Shown here: in pieces, positions 35,099 through 44,175 of the stretch | How the letters are laid out: each line of letters starts with the position of its first letter | Position numbering within the stretch: position 1 is the stretch's first letter | Origin: Paracoccus sp. R12_2 | GTDB taxonomy: Bacteria; Pseudomonadota; Alphaproteobacteria; Rhodobacterales; Rhodobacteraceae | Length of the DNA: 64,000 bases | Direction: 5' to 3' | NCBI RefSeq assembly: GCF_017744015.1 | Contig: NZ_JAGHRA010000012.1 | Span: 62,001-126,000 of the forward strand | Notes under the pieces: model-generated | Databases searched by the model: none | Told to the model about the DNA's origin: nothing | Seen by the model: the letters and a program-made list of their open reading frames with translations, nothing else | Program-made: the position numbers and the translations under genes

Positions 35099-35905
35099 TC
35101 ACTGGACCGAGGCTTCAACAGCCCACGCGCGTGCACTCAGATGAATGGAGCCATCGTCCTGTGTCGGCAGGCGCTCTTGCAAGGTGGCCCGAAGTTCTTC
35201 GCGTTTCTCGGGTGACAGACTGGCGCAGTAGCCGGGGGCCGGGCCTGCACCCAGGGTGAAGGGCCGCCAGTAGTCGTCGAAGTCCGAAAAGTGCGTCGGC
35301 GTTTCCACAGCCTCGATTCGGATTACGACCAAGCCCGCTTCGTCCACCAGAGCCCTAAGGTCGGACGGGGTGCAAAAAGGAAACCGTCCATCCTTCCCCA
35401 ACTCCGAAGCACCCGGGTCGAGTGAAACCGCGGCTGACCAGAAGGCCCGCATGAACTCCACGCCGGCGTTCGGGTAATCCCATACGTAGAAGCAGACCCG
35501 GCCGGCCGGACGGGCGGCACGCTTCATTTCCTTCAACGCTTTGACTTTGTCCGGAACAAAATTGAGCACCAGGGCCGAGACGACTCGATCGAATTCGTCA
35601 GCCTCGACCGGAAAGGCCTCGGCCCCGCCGACGAGGAAAGTCACACGAGGGTCTGTCACGATTTCAAGCGCCCACGCGACGAAGCCTTCGGAAGGGTCAA
35701 CCCCGACCACCCGTCTCGGCTTAGATGTGTCGAGGATGGCCTGTGACAACGCGCCGGTTCCGCAGCCGACGTCTAGCCAATCCAGGTCCTTTTCGGCACC
35801 CAGTAGGTCGAGGAAAAGTGGCGCTATCTGGCGACTCCATCGGCCCATGTAGAGGTCATAGCTTTCGCCTGCTTGCCATGCATCATGACGGGATGAGTTG
35901 CCCAA
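35099..35905 (-). CDS. Class I SAM-dependent methyltransferase
   Basis: A 268-residue methyltransferase with motif I DVGCGTGALSQAIL, the acidic strand-2 residue in GVDPSEGF, and the motif IV region DEFDRVVSALVLNFVPD. It belongs to the broad UbiE/BioC-like group; the substrate is unknown. The start is TTG at 35905, supported by GGAGG six bases upstream; no ATG is available before the conserved N-terminus. It sits alone in a debris zone, so it is probably cargo acquired with the island. Confidence 0.8.
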   Translation of the reverse strand: MGNSSRHDAWQAGESYDLYMGRWSRQIAPLFLDLLGAEKDLDWLDVGCGTGALSQAILDTSKPRRVVGVDPSEGFVAWALEIVTDPRVTFLVGGAEAFPVEADEFDRVVSALVLNFVPDKVKALKEMKRAARPAGRVCFYVWDYPNAGVEFMRAFWSAAVSLDPGASELGKDGRFPFCTPSDLRALVDEAGLVVIRIEAVETPTHFSDFDDYWRPFTLGAGPAPGYCASLSPEKREELRATLQERLPTQDDGSIHLSARAWAVEASVQ

Positions 35906-36360
35906 GTCTTACCTCCGAAGCAGCGCCATGTGCAGAGACTACCACACGCGCTGGGGCTTGGCTCCGACTAAGTCGCGGGCCGACTTTTGGGCGGCCCGAC
36001 ACGCTACCGTCGACGGCAAGATGGGCTTACTGCCGACCTCGGATGCGGGGCTGCATCGGCATTATCTGGCACGCCCGGCGATGCAAGGACGGCTCTCTCC
36101 CGACATTTGCCAGGTAGACTAGGGTGACGTGGTTGTGAATGCAATCCACAGTCTGGGCAGATGCCGTCTGGTGCCAGATTGCCAGATACAATACATCCGC
36201 CTGGAACACCTCGCTGAACGCTTTGAACCGAAACCTCGCCCCGGGCGACCAGTGCTCGACTTTGTTGCGGAAAGGTTGCGTGGGATTCATCTCGTGAATT
36301 CAGCGTGGTAGCCTGTCAGCATGCGTCGAGCTACAAGACCAAGAACTGGCCTGCCTATTT
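35906..36360 (+). other. Unassigned sequence, probably debris
   Basis: About 450 bases between the methyltransferase and the truncated dehydrogenase. Short frames exist on both strands (for example 35898-36122 plus and 36027-36290 minus), but none shows a family motif or a good ribosome binding site. Confidence 0.4.
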
Positions 36361-36426
36361 TCGCCGCCCCACACGGAACTGTCCGATGTCGTTGCACTGG
36401 CACGCGAAAAGAAGATCAGCGCTATC

Positions 36427-37401
36427 ATGGTCTCCCAAGGCAAGATCACCGAGGAGGTGATCGCAGCCTCCGATCAGCTGAAGTTCATCGCCAAGCACGG
36501 AAGCGGTGTGAACAACATCAATCTGCACGCCGCGGAGGCGCGCGGTATCCCGGTTTTCCGCGCGGTTGGCGCCAATGCACGGGCGGTCGCGGAACATGCG
36601 ATCACGCTTATGCTTGCGCTGAGAAAATCGCTGCCGCATCTGGATCATGCGACGAAGGTAGGGCGCTGGCTTAAGGGCTCCTTCATCGGAAGGGACATCC
36701 TGGGGACCCGGCTCGGACTCATCGGGATGGGCGTGATCGGCCATGAGGCAGCCGCGATGGCGCGCGCTCTTGGGATGCACGTCACCGCCTTCGATCCCGC
36801 TTTGCGGCCAGAGGATGTCGCGGGAGATGAGATCGAACCTTGCTCTAGCGTCGGCGCGCTGATCGCGAACTCTGATATCATCTCGTTGCATTGCCCGCTG
36901 GTTCCGTCGACGCGGCACATGGTGGATGCGGCGTTTCTCTCCAAGATGCAGAGCCACGCTGTGCTGGTCAACACGGCACGCGGCGGGATAATCGACGAGG
37001 TCGCGCTCGAGGCCGCGCTCAGGCAGCGCGAGATCGCCGGTGCCGCGGTAGATAGCTTCGAGGCGGAGCCGCCGCAGAGCGATCATCCGTTGTTCTCGGC
37101 ACCCAACCTGATCGTCACGCCCCATGCGGCGAGCCTGGATTGTTGTCGCTACGCCGCGAAGGCCATCGAACTTGTCCAATTCGCGGCATGCAAAGGCAAG
37201 TATTTCTGGAATCGAGTCCCCGCAACCGACGTGATTTGCATGAGGTCGTTCGGCGAAATCCCGGCAGCCTTTTTCCTGGCCCGGTTCAGGCTTAGACTGC
37301 CAGTGATATCGCTCTCGATAGTCGAAGAGCAGGTCACGAGCTTATACCCCATGAAGAGATCTGCAATATCCGGAATTCCGAGCCAGACAGCCTCTTTCTA
37401 A
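36427..37401 (+). CDS. D-2-hydroxyacid dehydrogenase, truncated at both ends
   Basis: The family pattern is clear: substrate-domain start HGSGVNNINLHAAEARGI, NAD loop LGLIGMGVIGHEAAA, catalytic Arg in NTARGGIIDEVAL, Glu in VDSFEAEPP and His in NLIVTPHAAS. It is most like phosphoglycerate dehydrogenase-type enzymes acting on a small 2-oxo acid. In-frame coding sequence begins before the ATG, at about 36361, with no start codon, so some 50-60 N-terminal residues are missing. After about residue 265 the frame runs into unrelated sequence (from about 37230). It is either a pseudogene or a much altered enzyme. Confidence 0.7.
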   Translation: MVSQGKITEEVIAASDQLKFIAKHGSGVNNINLHAAEARGIPVFRAVGANARAVAEHAITLMLALRKSLPHLDHATKVGRWLKGSFIGRDILGTRLGLIGMGVIGHEAAAMARALGMHVTAFDPALRPEDVAGDEIEPCSSVGALIANSDIISLHCPLVPSTRHMVDAAFLSKMQSHAVLVNTARGGIIDEVALEAALRQREIAGAAVDSFEAEPPQSDHPLFSAPNLIVTPHAASLDCCRYAAKAIELVQFAACKGKYFWNRVPATDVICMRSFGEIPAAFFLARFRLRLPVISLSIVEEQVTSLYPMKRSAISGIPSQTASF

Positions 37402-37522
37402 ACCCGATCCACCAGATGCCCGGACGAAACAGCTGGCTCGATGTGCCCGCAAGCCAATTCATGAGGCCGGACATTGACTTCTGAACGTGGACTTTTGGTG
37501 GCCAATGCACTGCGAAGCTGCA

Positions 37523-37768
37523 TCAGCGCCGGGCCAACTGCGCGGGAAACCTGCAAAGCTTGCGGTCGACCGTTGAAGTGGAATCGCTTGTCATCAACCG
37601 ATCCAGTTGATCCAGCAGACCCACGAGTTGCCTGACCTGCGCGTTCACCTGCCATTTCAAAGCGCAGACATCTTCATCGCTGCAGCTGATTTCTTCGGCA
37701 TAGACGCGGCAATGTGCAATCGCCATGCGCGACTCCGAAAGCTTCTCATTCAGCTTTTCCGGGTCCAT
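37523..37768 (-). CDS. Small helical protein next to repeat protein
   Basis: An 81-residue protein, MDPEKLNEKLSESRMAIAHC onward, mostly helical with three Cys and no membrane segment. AAGGAGGG lies seven bases before the ATG, a strong ribosome binding site. It starts 69 bases after the end of the repeat protein gene on the same strand, so the two are probably co-transcribed. I do not recognise a family; an accessory role such as a chaperone for secretion is possible but unproven. Confidence 0.6.
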   Translation of the reverse strand: MDPEKLNEKLSESRMAIAHCRVYAEEISCSDEDVCALKWQVNAQVRQLVGLLDQLDRLMTSDSTSTVDRKLCRFPAQLARR

Positions 37769-37837
37769 TTCGTCCCTCCTTGCAAGTTGCAGAGGAATGC
37801 CGCGGCGGATTTGGCAGGGTGCGCCGCGGCATCTTTC

Positions 37838-39928
37838 TTAGCCGGTCGTCTCATCTCCGCTGCCACCCAGCAGTCCGCTGTCAGGCGACAAGAGGTCGTC
37901 CTGACCGCCAAGCGATGCGAACAGGCCAGCTTCTCCGTCGCCAAGCAACCCACCGGTGATGCCACCAAGCAGATCGCCTTCACCGCCACCCAGCAGCCCG
38001 TCGAGCGCACCGCCTTCGTCGTCCAGCAGTCCGTCCAGCAATCCGTTCCCTTCGGTGACGCCCGCAAGCAGGCCTTCATCCCCGACAACGTCGCCCAGGA
38101 TCCCTTCAGATCCGGTCAGTTCGCCCAGAACGCCGGAGCCTCCGGTGATGGCTCCGGCAATTCCGTCGTCACCCAGGACGGGGTCCAGAAGGCCGTCACC
38201 GTTGCCGCCAAGCACGCCTTCGACCGTCTCCAGCAGGCCTCCACCATTCAGCAGATCACCCGGCAGGTTGTCGCCCGACAGACCAGCCAGAGTGTCGGTG
38301 ATCCCCGACAGAAGGTCTTCGGTCCCGCCGAGCAGGCCGTCGGCAAGGTCTGCCACACCGTCTCCCCCTCCGTCTCCCAACAGATCTTCAAAAGCGCCGC
38401 CGATGCCATCTAGCGGACCATCGGACGTGTCAGAGCCATCACCAAGCAGGCCCGTTCCCAACACATCGCCGGCCAGGCCGCCGCTGCCGGTCAGGTCGGA
38501 CAGAACGCCCTCATCACCGATCACGTCGCCGAGCAATCCGTCCGATCCGGTGGCCTCTGCAAGGATGCCGTCATTTCCGGTGACATCACCCAACAACCCG
38601 CCGTCAGCCAGTACCGGGTCAAGGACACCGCCTTCTGTTGCGCCGCCAAGCCCGCCCAGCGCATCGGTGATGCCGCCAAGAAGATTGTCTCCTGTGCCGT
38701 CTCCCAGGACGCCGTCCAGAATGCCGCCGATACCGTCACCCGGCCCGTCGGACATGTCGCCGTCGCCCAGCAGGCCGGTTCCGGTCAGTTCGCCGACCAG
38801 TCCGTCTTCGCCGGTCACATCGCCAAGTATGCCGTCGTTTCCGACGAGATCGCCCAGCAGGCCGTCAGCACCGGTGACATCGCCCAGTACGGCATTGTCG
38901 CCGGTGATGTCCCCAAGGACGCCGCCATCTGCCAGGATGGGGTCCAGTACACCCGCGGATCCATCAACGCCATCACCCAGCAATGGCGCACCCAGAAGAT
39001 CGTCGCCGACTGCGCCAAGCAAACCGTCTTCACCCAGAAGGTCCCCGGCAAGACCGTCCGATCCGGTCAGCTCACCCAACGCTCCGGAATTTCCGGTTAC
39101 ATCGCCCAACAGTCCGCCGTCACCCAGGATCGGGTCGAGGACACCCTGCATCTGCTCGGCCCCATCGGTCGGGTCCGTGCCATCGGTCGGGTCGGTGCCG
39201 TCAGTCGGGTCCGTGCCATCGGTCGGGTCGGTGCCGTCAGTCGGGTCCGTGCCATCGGTCGGGTCCGTGCCGTCGGTCGGGTCGGTGCCATCGGTCGGGT
39301 CCGTGCCGTCGGTCGGGTCGGTGCCATCGGTCGGGTCCGTGCCGTCAGTCGGGTCGGTGCCATCGGTCGGGTCCGTGCCGTCGGTCGGGTCTGTGCCATC
39401 GGTCGGGTCCGTGCCATCGGTCGGGTCCGTGCCATCGGTCGGGTCGGTGCCATCGGTCGGGTCGGTGCCATCGGTCGGGTCCGTGCCATCGGTCGGGTCG
39501 GTGCCGTCAGTCGGGTCGGTGCCGTCGGTCGGGTCTGTGCCATCGGTCGGGTCGGTGCCGTCAGTCGGGTCGGTGCCGTCGGTCGGATCATCTGATCCGC
39601 CGGAGCCGCCCCCGCTAGCGGCCACAGCCGCCACGCCCGCCGCGCCTAGTCCAGCAACGGCGGCATCTGCGCCGACCATGCCCGCACCAAGGCCTAACTC
39701 TTCCTCATCCGTGCCGTCGGCCAGGATGACCGTCCCGTCGCCCAAGACCAGCTTGTGGGCCATGCCATTCGCGTCGGGCTGATAGAAGCCCTGAACCAGC
39801 ACCTCGTCGCCGGAATGGAGTTGGACGATAAGATCGTCACCCGACTTTGCATAGCCACCGATGTCGCCTGGCAGGGCCTGAATGGACACCTCGGTCAGTG
39901 TGCCAGCTTGAATAATGCTTTGCGCCAT
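37838..39928 (-). CDS. BapA-like repeat surface protein (DPTDGT and GLLGD repeats)
   Basis: A 696-residue very acidic protein. The N-terminus (IIQAGTLTEVSIQ, then DDLIVQLHSGDEVLVQGFYQ and LVLGDGTVILAD) resembles the BapA prefix domain of type I-secreted biofilm adhesins. A small hydrophobic Ala-Gly stretch follows, then 24 DPTDG(T) hexapeptides, then about 400 residues of roughly ten-residue units such as GLLGDVTGND with inserted VLDPVLADGG. There is no classic signal peptide and no RTX repeat. ATG 39928 has AAGGA at a good distance; an in-frame ATG at 39937 is less likely. Likely a cell-surface adhesin exported by the type I system at 45-50 kb (inference). Confidence 0.8.
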   Translation of the reverse strand: MAQSIIQAGTLTEVSIQALPGDIGGYAKSGDDLIVQLHSGDEVLVQGFYQPDANGMAHKLVLGDGTVILADGTDEEELGLGAGMVGADAAVAGLGAAGVAAVAASGGGSGGSDDPTDGTDPTDGTDPTDGTDPTDGTDPTDGTDPTDGTDPTDGTDPTDGTDPTDGTDPTDGTDPTDGTDPTDGTDPTDGTDPTDGTDPTDGTDPTDGTDPTDGTDPTDGTDPTDGTDPTDGTDPTDGTDPTDGTDPTDGTDPTDGAEQMQGVLDPILGDGGLLGDVTGNSGALGELTGSDGLAGDLLGEDGLLGAVGDDLLGAPLLGDGVDGSAGVLDPILADGGVLGDITGDNAVLGDVTGADGLLGDLVGNDGILGDVTGEDGLVGELTGTGLLGDGDMSDGPGDGIGGILDGVLGDGTGDNLLGGITDALGGLGGATEGGVLDPVLADGGLLGDVTGNDGILAEATGSDGLLGDVIGDEGVLSDLTGSGGLAGDVLGTGLLGDGSDTSDGPLDGIGGAFEDLLGDGGGDGVADLADGLLGGTEDLLSGITDTLAGLSGDNLPGDLLNGGGLLETVEGVLGGNGDGLLDPVLGDDGIAGAITGGSGVLGELTGSEGILGDVVGDEGLLAGVTEGNGLLDGLLDDEGGALDGLLGGGEGDLLGGITGGLLGDGEAGLFASLGGQDDLLSPDSGLLGGSGDETTG
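39161..39589 (-). repeat. 24-copy 18-bp minisatellite coding DPTDGT
   Basis: 23 full 18-bp units (39176-39589) and a final 15-bp unit, each coding Asp-Pro-Thr-Asp-Gly-Thr on the minus strand. The protein repeats are perfect, while the DNA differs between units at silent positions (for example Gly and Asp codons), which means the peptide is under selection and the array is not a fresh expansion. Unit length is a multiple of three, so copy changes would alter length and not frame. Confidence 0.95.
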
Positions 39929-39970
39929 CAGGATCATCCTTTCACAAGGGCCCGTCTCTGCGGGCAAGAA

Positions 39971-40027
39971 TAGTATGGGTTCCGCATAGTGAATATATAC
40001 GTTAGTATGTATCTTGGATGCATACTA
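39971..40027. promoter_or_regulatory. Divergent regulatory region with CATACTA sites
   Basis: Between the repeat protein and the hybrid kinase lies a near-perfect palindrome at 40003-40027 (TAGTATGTATC, TTG, GATGCATACTA; one mismatch) and a further half site at 39971-39977. On the minus strand the latter reads GAACCCATACTA, 43-49 bases before the repeat gene start. The same GAACC-ATACTA appears before the second repeat protein gene (56253-56259). A good candidate for the site of the LuxR-type regulator at 42254 or for a shared -10 region. Confidence 0.5.
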
Positions 40028-42162
40028 AAGATCTGTCAACTATAAGATGTATGGGACACGTTAGGGTGGCGCGATCAGGTCCTACTTGTCTTGAAGACCT
40101 GCCCTGGTCCAGATTGGTGGGACAAGCTGAAATCGCGCCGCCTTCAAGGCAGCGGGCAGCCGGGCTTAGAATTCACAAGGTCTCGACGTCAGTGCCTGAA
40201 GAGAAATCTCCAAAAGCAGGCTCATCCGAGGATCTGGCCGTCGGATCCGGGCACGATATTGCAAGCTCGGTTCGTCCGATCCTCAGGGCGATGGCTCGTT
40301 TGATCGCAACCGATCGCAGAGCCGTGGTGCTGGCGAATGCGGCAGGTCGGGTTCTTCTGGCGAATCAGGGCGCGAACCGTCTTGGTCTCATCCAGGTTGA
40401 ACTTTTGGCGCGGCTGGACTGGCCAGAGCTGTGCGCGCGGGTTCGCCGGGCCGGCAGCGTGAACGCAACGTGGCATCAGGACGATCAGGTGTTCGAGGGC
40501 GAGGTGGTGCATGTGCCCCTTGGCCCCGCCGAAGGATTCCTGCTGCGTCTGGCCGAGAACGACCATGAATCGACTTGGCTGCGAAATCGGGCACGCTCGG
40601 CGACGCTGATGCGGGTTTCGCACGATCTGCGCACGCCCATTCAATCACTGCTTGCATCGGCCGATGCCTTGATAAGGGCGCGTTCGGGAACCGACGAACA
40701 GTCTCGGCAGATACGGCTGGCCGCGGAATCCGCATTGGAACATATCAGCAATGTGCTGGCCGTGATCCGTGGCGAACAGGGCGGTCACGGTGGACAGCCG
40801 GACGAAGATTTTTCCATCGCTGAAGAAGTCAGAAGCCTCGTCGCGCTGGTCGAGCCCATCGCGAAGGCACGGTCAACCGAATTGATCCTGACGACAGATG
40901 TTCCTGACAGCCTTATCCTGCATGGGCCGGTGCGATTCGTGCGCGCCCTGTGCCAGAATGTGATCGACAATTCCGTCAATCATGGCGGCGGACGGGTCGA
41001 GATCGTGCTGAACTGCACGCAGCTGCCACAGCCGCTGGGCACCGAACTTGCGGATGGCACGGAATGGCGGGTCAAATTTTTGATCCGCGACGAGGGAGGA
41101 GGGCTGCCGCCCGCGCAGAAGACGCGCCTTGCGCGTGCTTTGGGGCTGCCGGTGCCCGAGGGAACACCAGAGGCCACGGGTGATACATCCCGACCTTCGG
41201 CAGGTTTGAACGTCTTGGCGCATGCCTTGCGGCAACTTGGCGGCCATATCGAGATTCGGGACCGGGGAACCGACGGTGGTGCGCTGCCCGCAAGCGGGGA
41301 CGGGCGGATCATTGGCACCATCCTGAAAGCGGAATTCACCCTTCCAGCGGCCAGTTTTCCGTTGGAGCGTGCAACATCCGAAGCGGTGCAGGTCACACCC
41401 CTGACCGGGCGGACATTGCTGCTTGTCGAGGACAGTCCGGCCAGCCGCGAATGGCTGACCCATATCCTACAAAGCTTTGGTGCCATCGTTGTTTCTGCCG
41501 GCGGAGGACCCGAGGCGCTGGCGTTTTTGTCGCGAGACGACCTGGCGCGCCGCGTGGAACTGATCCTGACAGACGTGACGCTGCCAAGGATGAGCGGCAT
41601 CGATTTCGCGGCCCGGTTATGCGCTGGTGATCCGGCCTCTGCGACCAGGTGGACCGGCAAGATCGTGGGACTTACCGCGCATGCGGATGACAGCATCAGA
41701 CGCGCCTGCCGGCAGGCAGGCATGGTCTCTGTCCTGGAAAAGCCGATCCGCTCGGACACATTGAAGAACGCGCTGATCGGGATCATGTCGCAAGACGTGC
41801 CTACTGCTGTTGACCCCGACATGATCAGCGAGGACCGAGACAGGGCGATCTCATCACAGGCCGCCAGCGATCTTGTCCAAAGGCTTGGTCCGGACAAGGC
41901 GCGCTCGTTCATGATACGGGCGCTGGATGAAGCCCAGTCGGTGCTGGATGAACTGACGACCGAGGGGCTGGGCCCGGATACAGGACGCAGATTGCATGCG
42001 GCCACCGGCGCAAGTGGCCTGACGGGGCTGAACCTTGTGGAAGCGCGGCTTCGGGCGATAGAACGGGCCGTTGAACTGGGCCGGACGGACTTGGCCGACC
42101 TGATAGCCGATCTGCAAGGCGCGGTGACATCGACCCGGACCGCCGCCGAGGATCTGACATGA
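40018..42162 (+). CDS. Hybrid histidine kinase with receiver and Hpt domains
   Basis: A soluble 714-residue hybrid kinase: a PAS-like input domain (about 90-185, VVLANAAGRVLLANQGANRLG), HisKA with His202 (RVSHDLRTPIQSLL), HATPase (NVIDNSVNHGGG, DEGGGLPP), receiver with Asp519 (LILTDVTLPRMSG) and a C-terminal Hpt with His660 (RRLHAATGASGL). It has no membrane helix. The first 60-80 residues are poorly conserved in character and the true start may lie downstream of 40018. The response regulator gene follows by 90 bases, so a full phosphorelay is encoded. The adjacent divergent repeat protein is a likely output. Confidence 0.87.
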   Translation: MHTKDLSTIRCMGHVRVARSGPTCLEDLPWSRLVGQAEIAPPSRQRAAGLRIHKVSTSVPEEKSPKAGSSEDLAVGSGHDIASSVRPILRAMARLIATDRRAVVLANAAGRVLLANQGANRLGLIQVELLARLDWPELCARVRRAGSVNATWHQDDQVFEGEVVHVPLGPAEGFLLRLAENDHESTWLRNRARSATLMRVSHDLRTPIQSLLASADALIRARSGTDEQSRQIRLAAESALEHISNVLAVIRGEQGGHGGQPDEDFSIAEEVRSLVALVEPIAKARSTELILTTDVPDSLILHGPVRFVRALCQNVIDNSVNHGGGRVEIVLNCTQLPQPLGTELADGTEWRVKFLIRDEGGGLPPAQKTRLARALGLPVPEGTPEATGDTSRPSAGLNVLAHALRQLGGHIEIRDRGTDGGALPASGDGRIIGTILKAEFTLPAASFPLERATSEAVQVTPLTGRTLLLVEDSPASREWLTHILQSFGAIVVSAGGGPEALAFLSRDDLARRVELILTDVTLPRMSGIDFAARLCAGDPASATRWTGKIVGLTAHADDSIRRACRQAGMVSVLEKPIRSDTLKNALIGIMSQDVPTAVDPDMISEDRDRAISSQAASDLVQRLGPDKARSFMIRALDEAQSVLDELTTEGLGPDTGRRLHAATGASGLTGLNLVEARLRAIERAVELGRTDLADLIADLQGAVTSTRTAAEDLT

Positions 42163-42253
42163 GAGGGCGGGAATTGTTCGATACAGGAAAGATCGTGTAT
42201 CGCAGGTGCGGAAAACTTGCGGTCGGACGTAGCGTGCGAGCGGGCCCAGGGAT

Positions 42254-42928
42254 ATGCGTGTCGACGACAGACAGGCGAAGCGAGCGCGGGATATGACGGA
42301 TCAACACAACATCGGATTGCGCGTGCTGGTCGCGGACGACCACGCCATGATCCTCGACATGTTGGAAATGTATCTTGCGAGTGTTCCCGATATAGACCTG
42401 ACTACGGTGGCCGATCTGCCCGCCGCGCTTGCCGCCATTGACGCTGACGGACCGTTCGATCTGGTTCTGGTGGATCTGGACATGCCGGGCATGAACGGCG
42501 TCGAGGGCCTTGAGCGCGCCTTGAAACACAATGGCGGGAAGCCGGTGGGGATTCTAACCAGCAATCCCGGCAGGGCGGTCGTCGAAGAAGCGATGGCGCT
42601 TGGCGGGGCGGGGATCGTCCTCAAGACTGCGTCGTTGAAGAACTTCGCCAATGAGATGCGATTTATGGCCGGGGGCGGCCGTTACCTGCCGATCGAACTG
42701 GTCGAGCAGCAGGCAACGGCATCCGAAGCGCCCGTCAGCGCCCTGTCAAAACGTGAGAGTGAGGTACTGGCGCTTTTGGCCGAGGGCAAGCCGAACCGCG
42801 CCATTGGGGCTGATCTTTCCCTGGCCGAGCCAACGGTGAAGATGCATGTCAAATCCATCTGCAAAAAGTTGGGCGTCAGCAACCGCACGCAGGCGGTTAT
42901 CGCGGCTCAGGAACGCAAGCTGATATGA
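42254..42928 (+). CDS. LuxR/NarL-type response regulator
   Basis: A 224-residue regulator: receiver domain (LVADDHAMILDMLEMYL, phospho-Asp in LVLVDLDMPGMNG) and a LuxR-type helix-turn-helix (LSKRESEVLALLAEGKPNRA, then VKMHVKSICKKLGVSNR). A second start at 42293 (MTDQHN) is equally plausible. It ends in an ATGA overlap with the glycosyltransferase gene, so regulator and transferase are translated together. It is the probable final acceptor of the phosphorelay begun by the kinase at 40018. Confidence 0.9.
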   Translation: MRVDDRQAKRARDMTDQHNIGLRVLVADDHAMILDMLEMYLASVPDIDLTTVADLPAALAAIDADGPFDLVLVDLDMPGMNGVEGLERALKHNGGKPVGILTSNPGRAVVEEAMALGGAGIVLKTASLKNFANEMRFMAGGGRYLPIELVEQQATASEAPVSALSKRESEVLALLAEGKPNRAIGADLSLAEPTVKMHVKSICKKLGVSNRTQAVIAAQERKLI

Positions 42929-44169
42929 GTAGCGCGGCATCGGCAGGCCGCAAGCTGGTGGTTGTCTTCGCCGGGGCCGTTTATCCGGGACAGTTCGGTC
43001 CGCTTTGCGACTACCTGCGCAAGACGGGGATGGCGGAAACCTATTTTCTTACCACGCCGGGTCATCGCAGCCGCAATCTCGACAAGGGGCAACATGTTCT
43101 GGCATTTCGACCCGACGGACCGATCGTGGGATCCGAAGGCTACCACTATGTCGCGAAACTGGAACGCTCTGCTCGGATAGGACGAGGGTTGCTGTCTGCG
43201 CTGCGCTCGTTCCAGGCGCAGCGCAAGATCGATGTTGTCGTGACGCATTCCCTGTGGGGTGCGCCGCATTTTCTCTATGATGAGATTGATGCCGCGATCG
43301 TCAGCTATATCGAGTTTCCCAGCTATCGCACGCATGGATGGGACCCGGCCTATCCGCCGGATCTGTCGCAGCGGATGACCGACAAGAACATCGAGATGCT
43401 GAATTTTCATCAGGCACTGCGCAGCGATCTTGTGATTTGCCCCAGCCATCACGCGAAGGCCATGTTCCCCGCCGCGCTGCAGGGCAATATCGAGGTGCAA
43501 CTGGAAGGGCTGGATTTCGGCCCGCCACTCCCCCCTCGGCCGACAGATCGGCCATTCACGATCGGGTTCGCTGCGAGAGACCTGTCCAGCGCGAAAGGCT
43601 TCGACACCTATGTCCGGATCGTCGATCAACTTGTCCGCGACGGGTTCGATGCGCGTTTTGTTGCCCTTGGCGGCGCCGACGGCGCGACCTACGGCTATGA
43701 GCAGCAATGGGTTCAGCGGAGATACAAAGGTGAGATTGCCGATTTTGCAGACTACCTGATGCGCGAATATCCCTGCGCGGCCGGCGCGTTGGATATGCCG
43801 GGCAAGCTGGCATATGAAGACTTTACGAAGCGCCTGTCAGAGATTGATCTCTTTCTCTACCCGCTTCGCTTTGGCGTGGCCAATTGGGGGCTGATGGAAA
43901 TTCTAGGGCGGGGCGGTTGCGTCATCGCGCCGCAAAGCGGCTATCCGACGGAATTGATCCAGCACGAAATCAACGGCGTGCTGCTGCCCGACAGTATCGA
44001 TAGCTGGATCGCCGAGATCAGGGCCCTCAGGGACGATCCCCCGCGACGGCAAAGGCTGGGCCGCGCCGCCCGCATCATTGGACAGGCACAAAGCCTTCGG
44101 TCGGTCGCGCCCCGATACATGAAGCTGTTTCAGCAAGCCGTCCGGAATCGCGAACGCCGCCTCGCATAG
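42925..44169 (+). CDS. Glycosyltransferase (GT4-like)
   Basis: A 414-residue GT-B-fold glycosyltransferase. The N-terminal domain begins VVVFAGAVYPGQFGPLCDYL; the C-terminal nucleotide-sugar domain includes IGFAARDLSSAKGFDTYVRI, LFLYPLRFGVANWGLMEILG and the acidic-residue patch before QSGYPTELIQHEINGVLLPD. The donor and acceptor are unknown. Coupled to a response regulator and close to a secretion operon, it may glycosylate the repeat proteins or make a surface polysaccharide (inference). It converges with the Omp85 gene six bases away. Confidence 0.82.
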   Translation: MSSAASAGRKLVVVFAGAVYPGQFGPLCDYLRKTGMAETYFLTTPGHRSRNLDKGQHVLAFRPDGPIVGSEGYHYVAKLERSARIGRGLLSALRSFQAQRKIDVVVTHSLWGAPHFLYDEIDAAIVSYIEFPSYRTHGWDPAYPPDLSQRMTDKNIEMLNFHQALRSDLVICPSHHAKAMFPAALQGNIEVQLEGLDFGPPLPPRPTDRPFTIGFAARDLSSAKGFDTYVRIVDQLVRDGFDARFVALGGADGATYGYEQQWVQRRYKGEIADFADYLMREYPCAAGALDMPGKLAYEDFTKRLSEIDLFLYPLRFGVANWGLMEILGRGGCVIAPQSGYPTELIQHEINGVLLPDSIDSWIAEIRALRDDPPRRQRLGRAARIIGQAQSLRSVAPRYMKLFQQAVRNRERRLA

Positions 44170-44175
44170 CGGCCC

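Noticed and set aside
39161..39589. CRISPR-like array
   Set aside because: The 18-bp units are contiguous and in frame with a protein; there are no spacers and no cas genes.
37956..39782. Long plus-strand open frame (608 codons, Ser/Pro/Val-rich) opposite the DPTDGT repeat protein
   Set aside because: It is the antisense of a low-complexity repeat with no stop codons in that frame. The real strand has a BapA-like N-terminus and a ribosome binding site.
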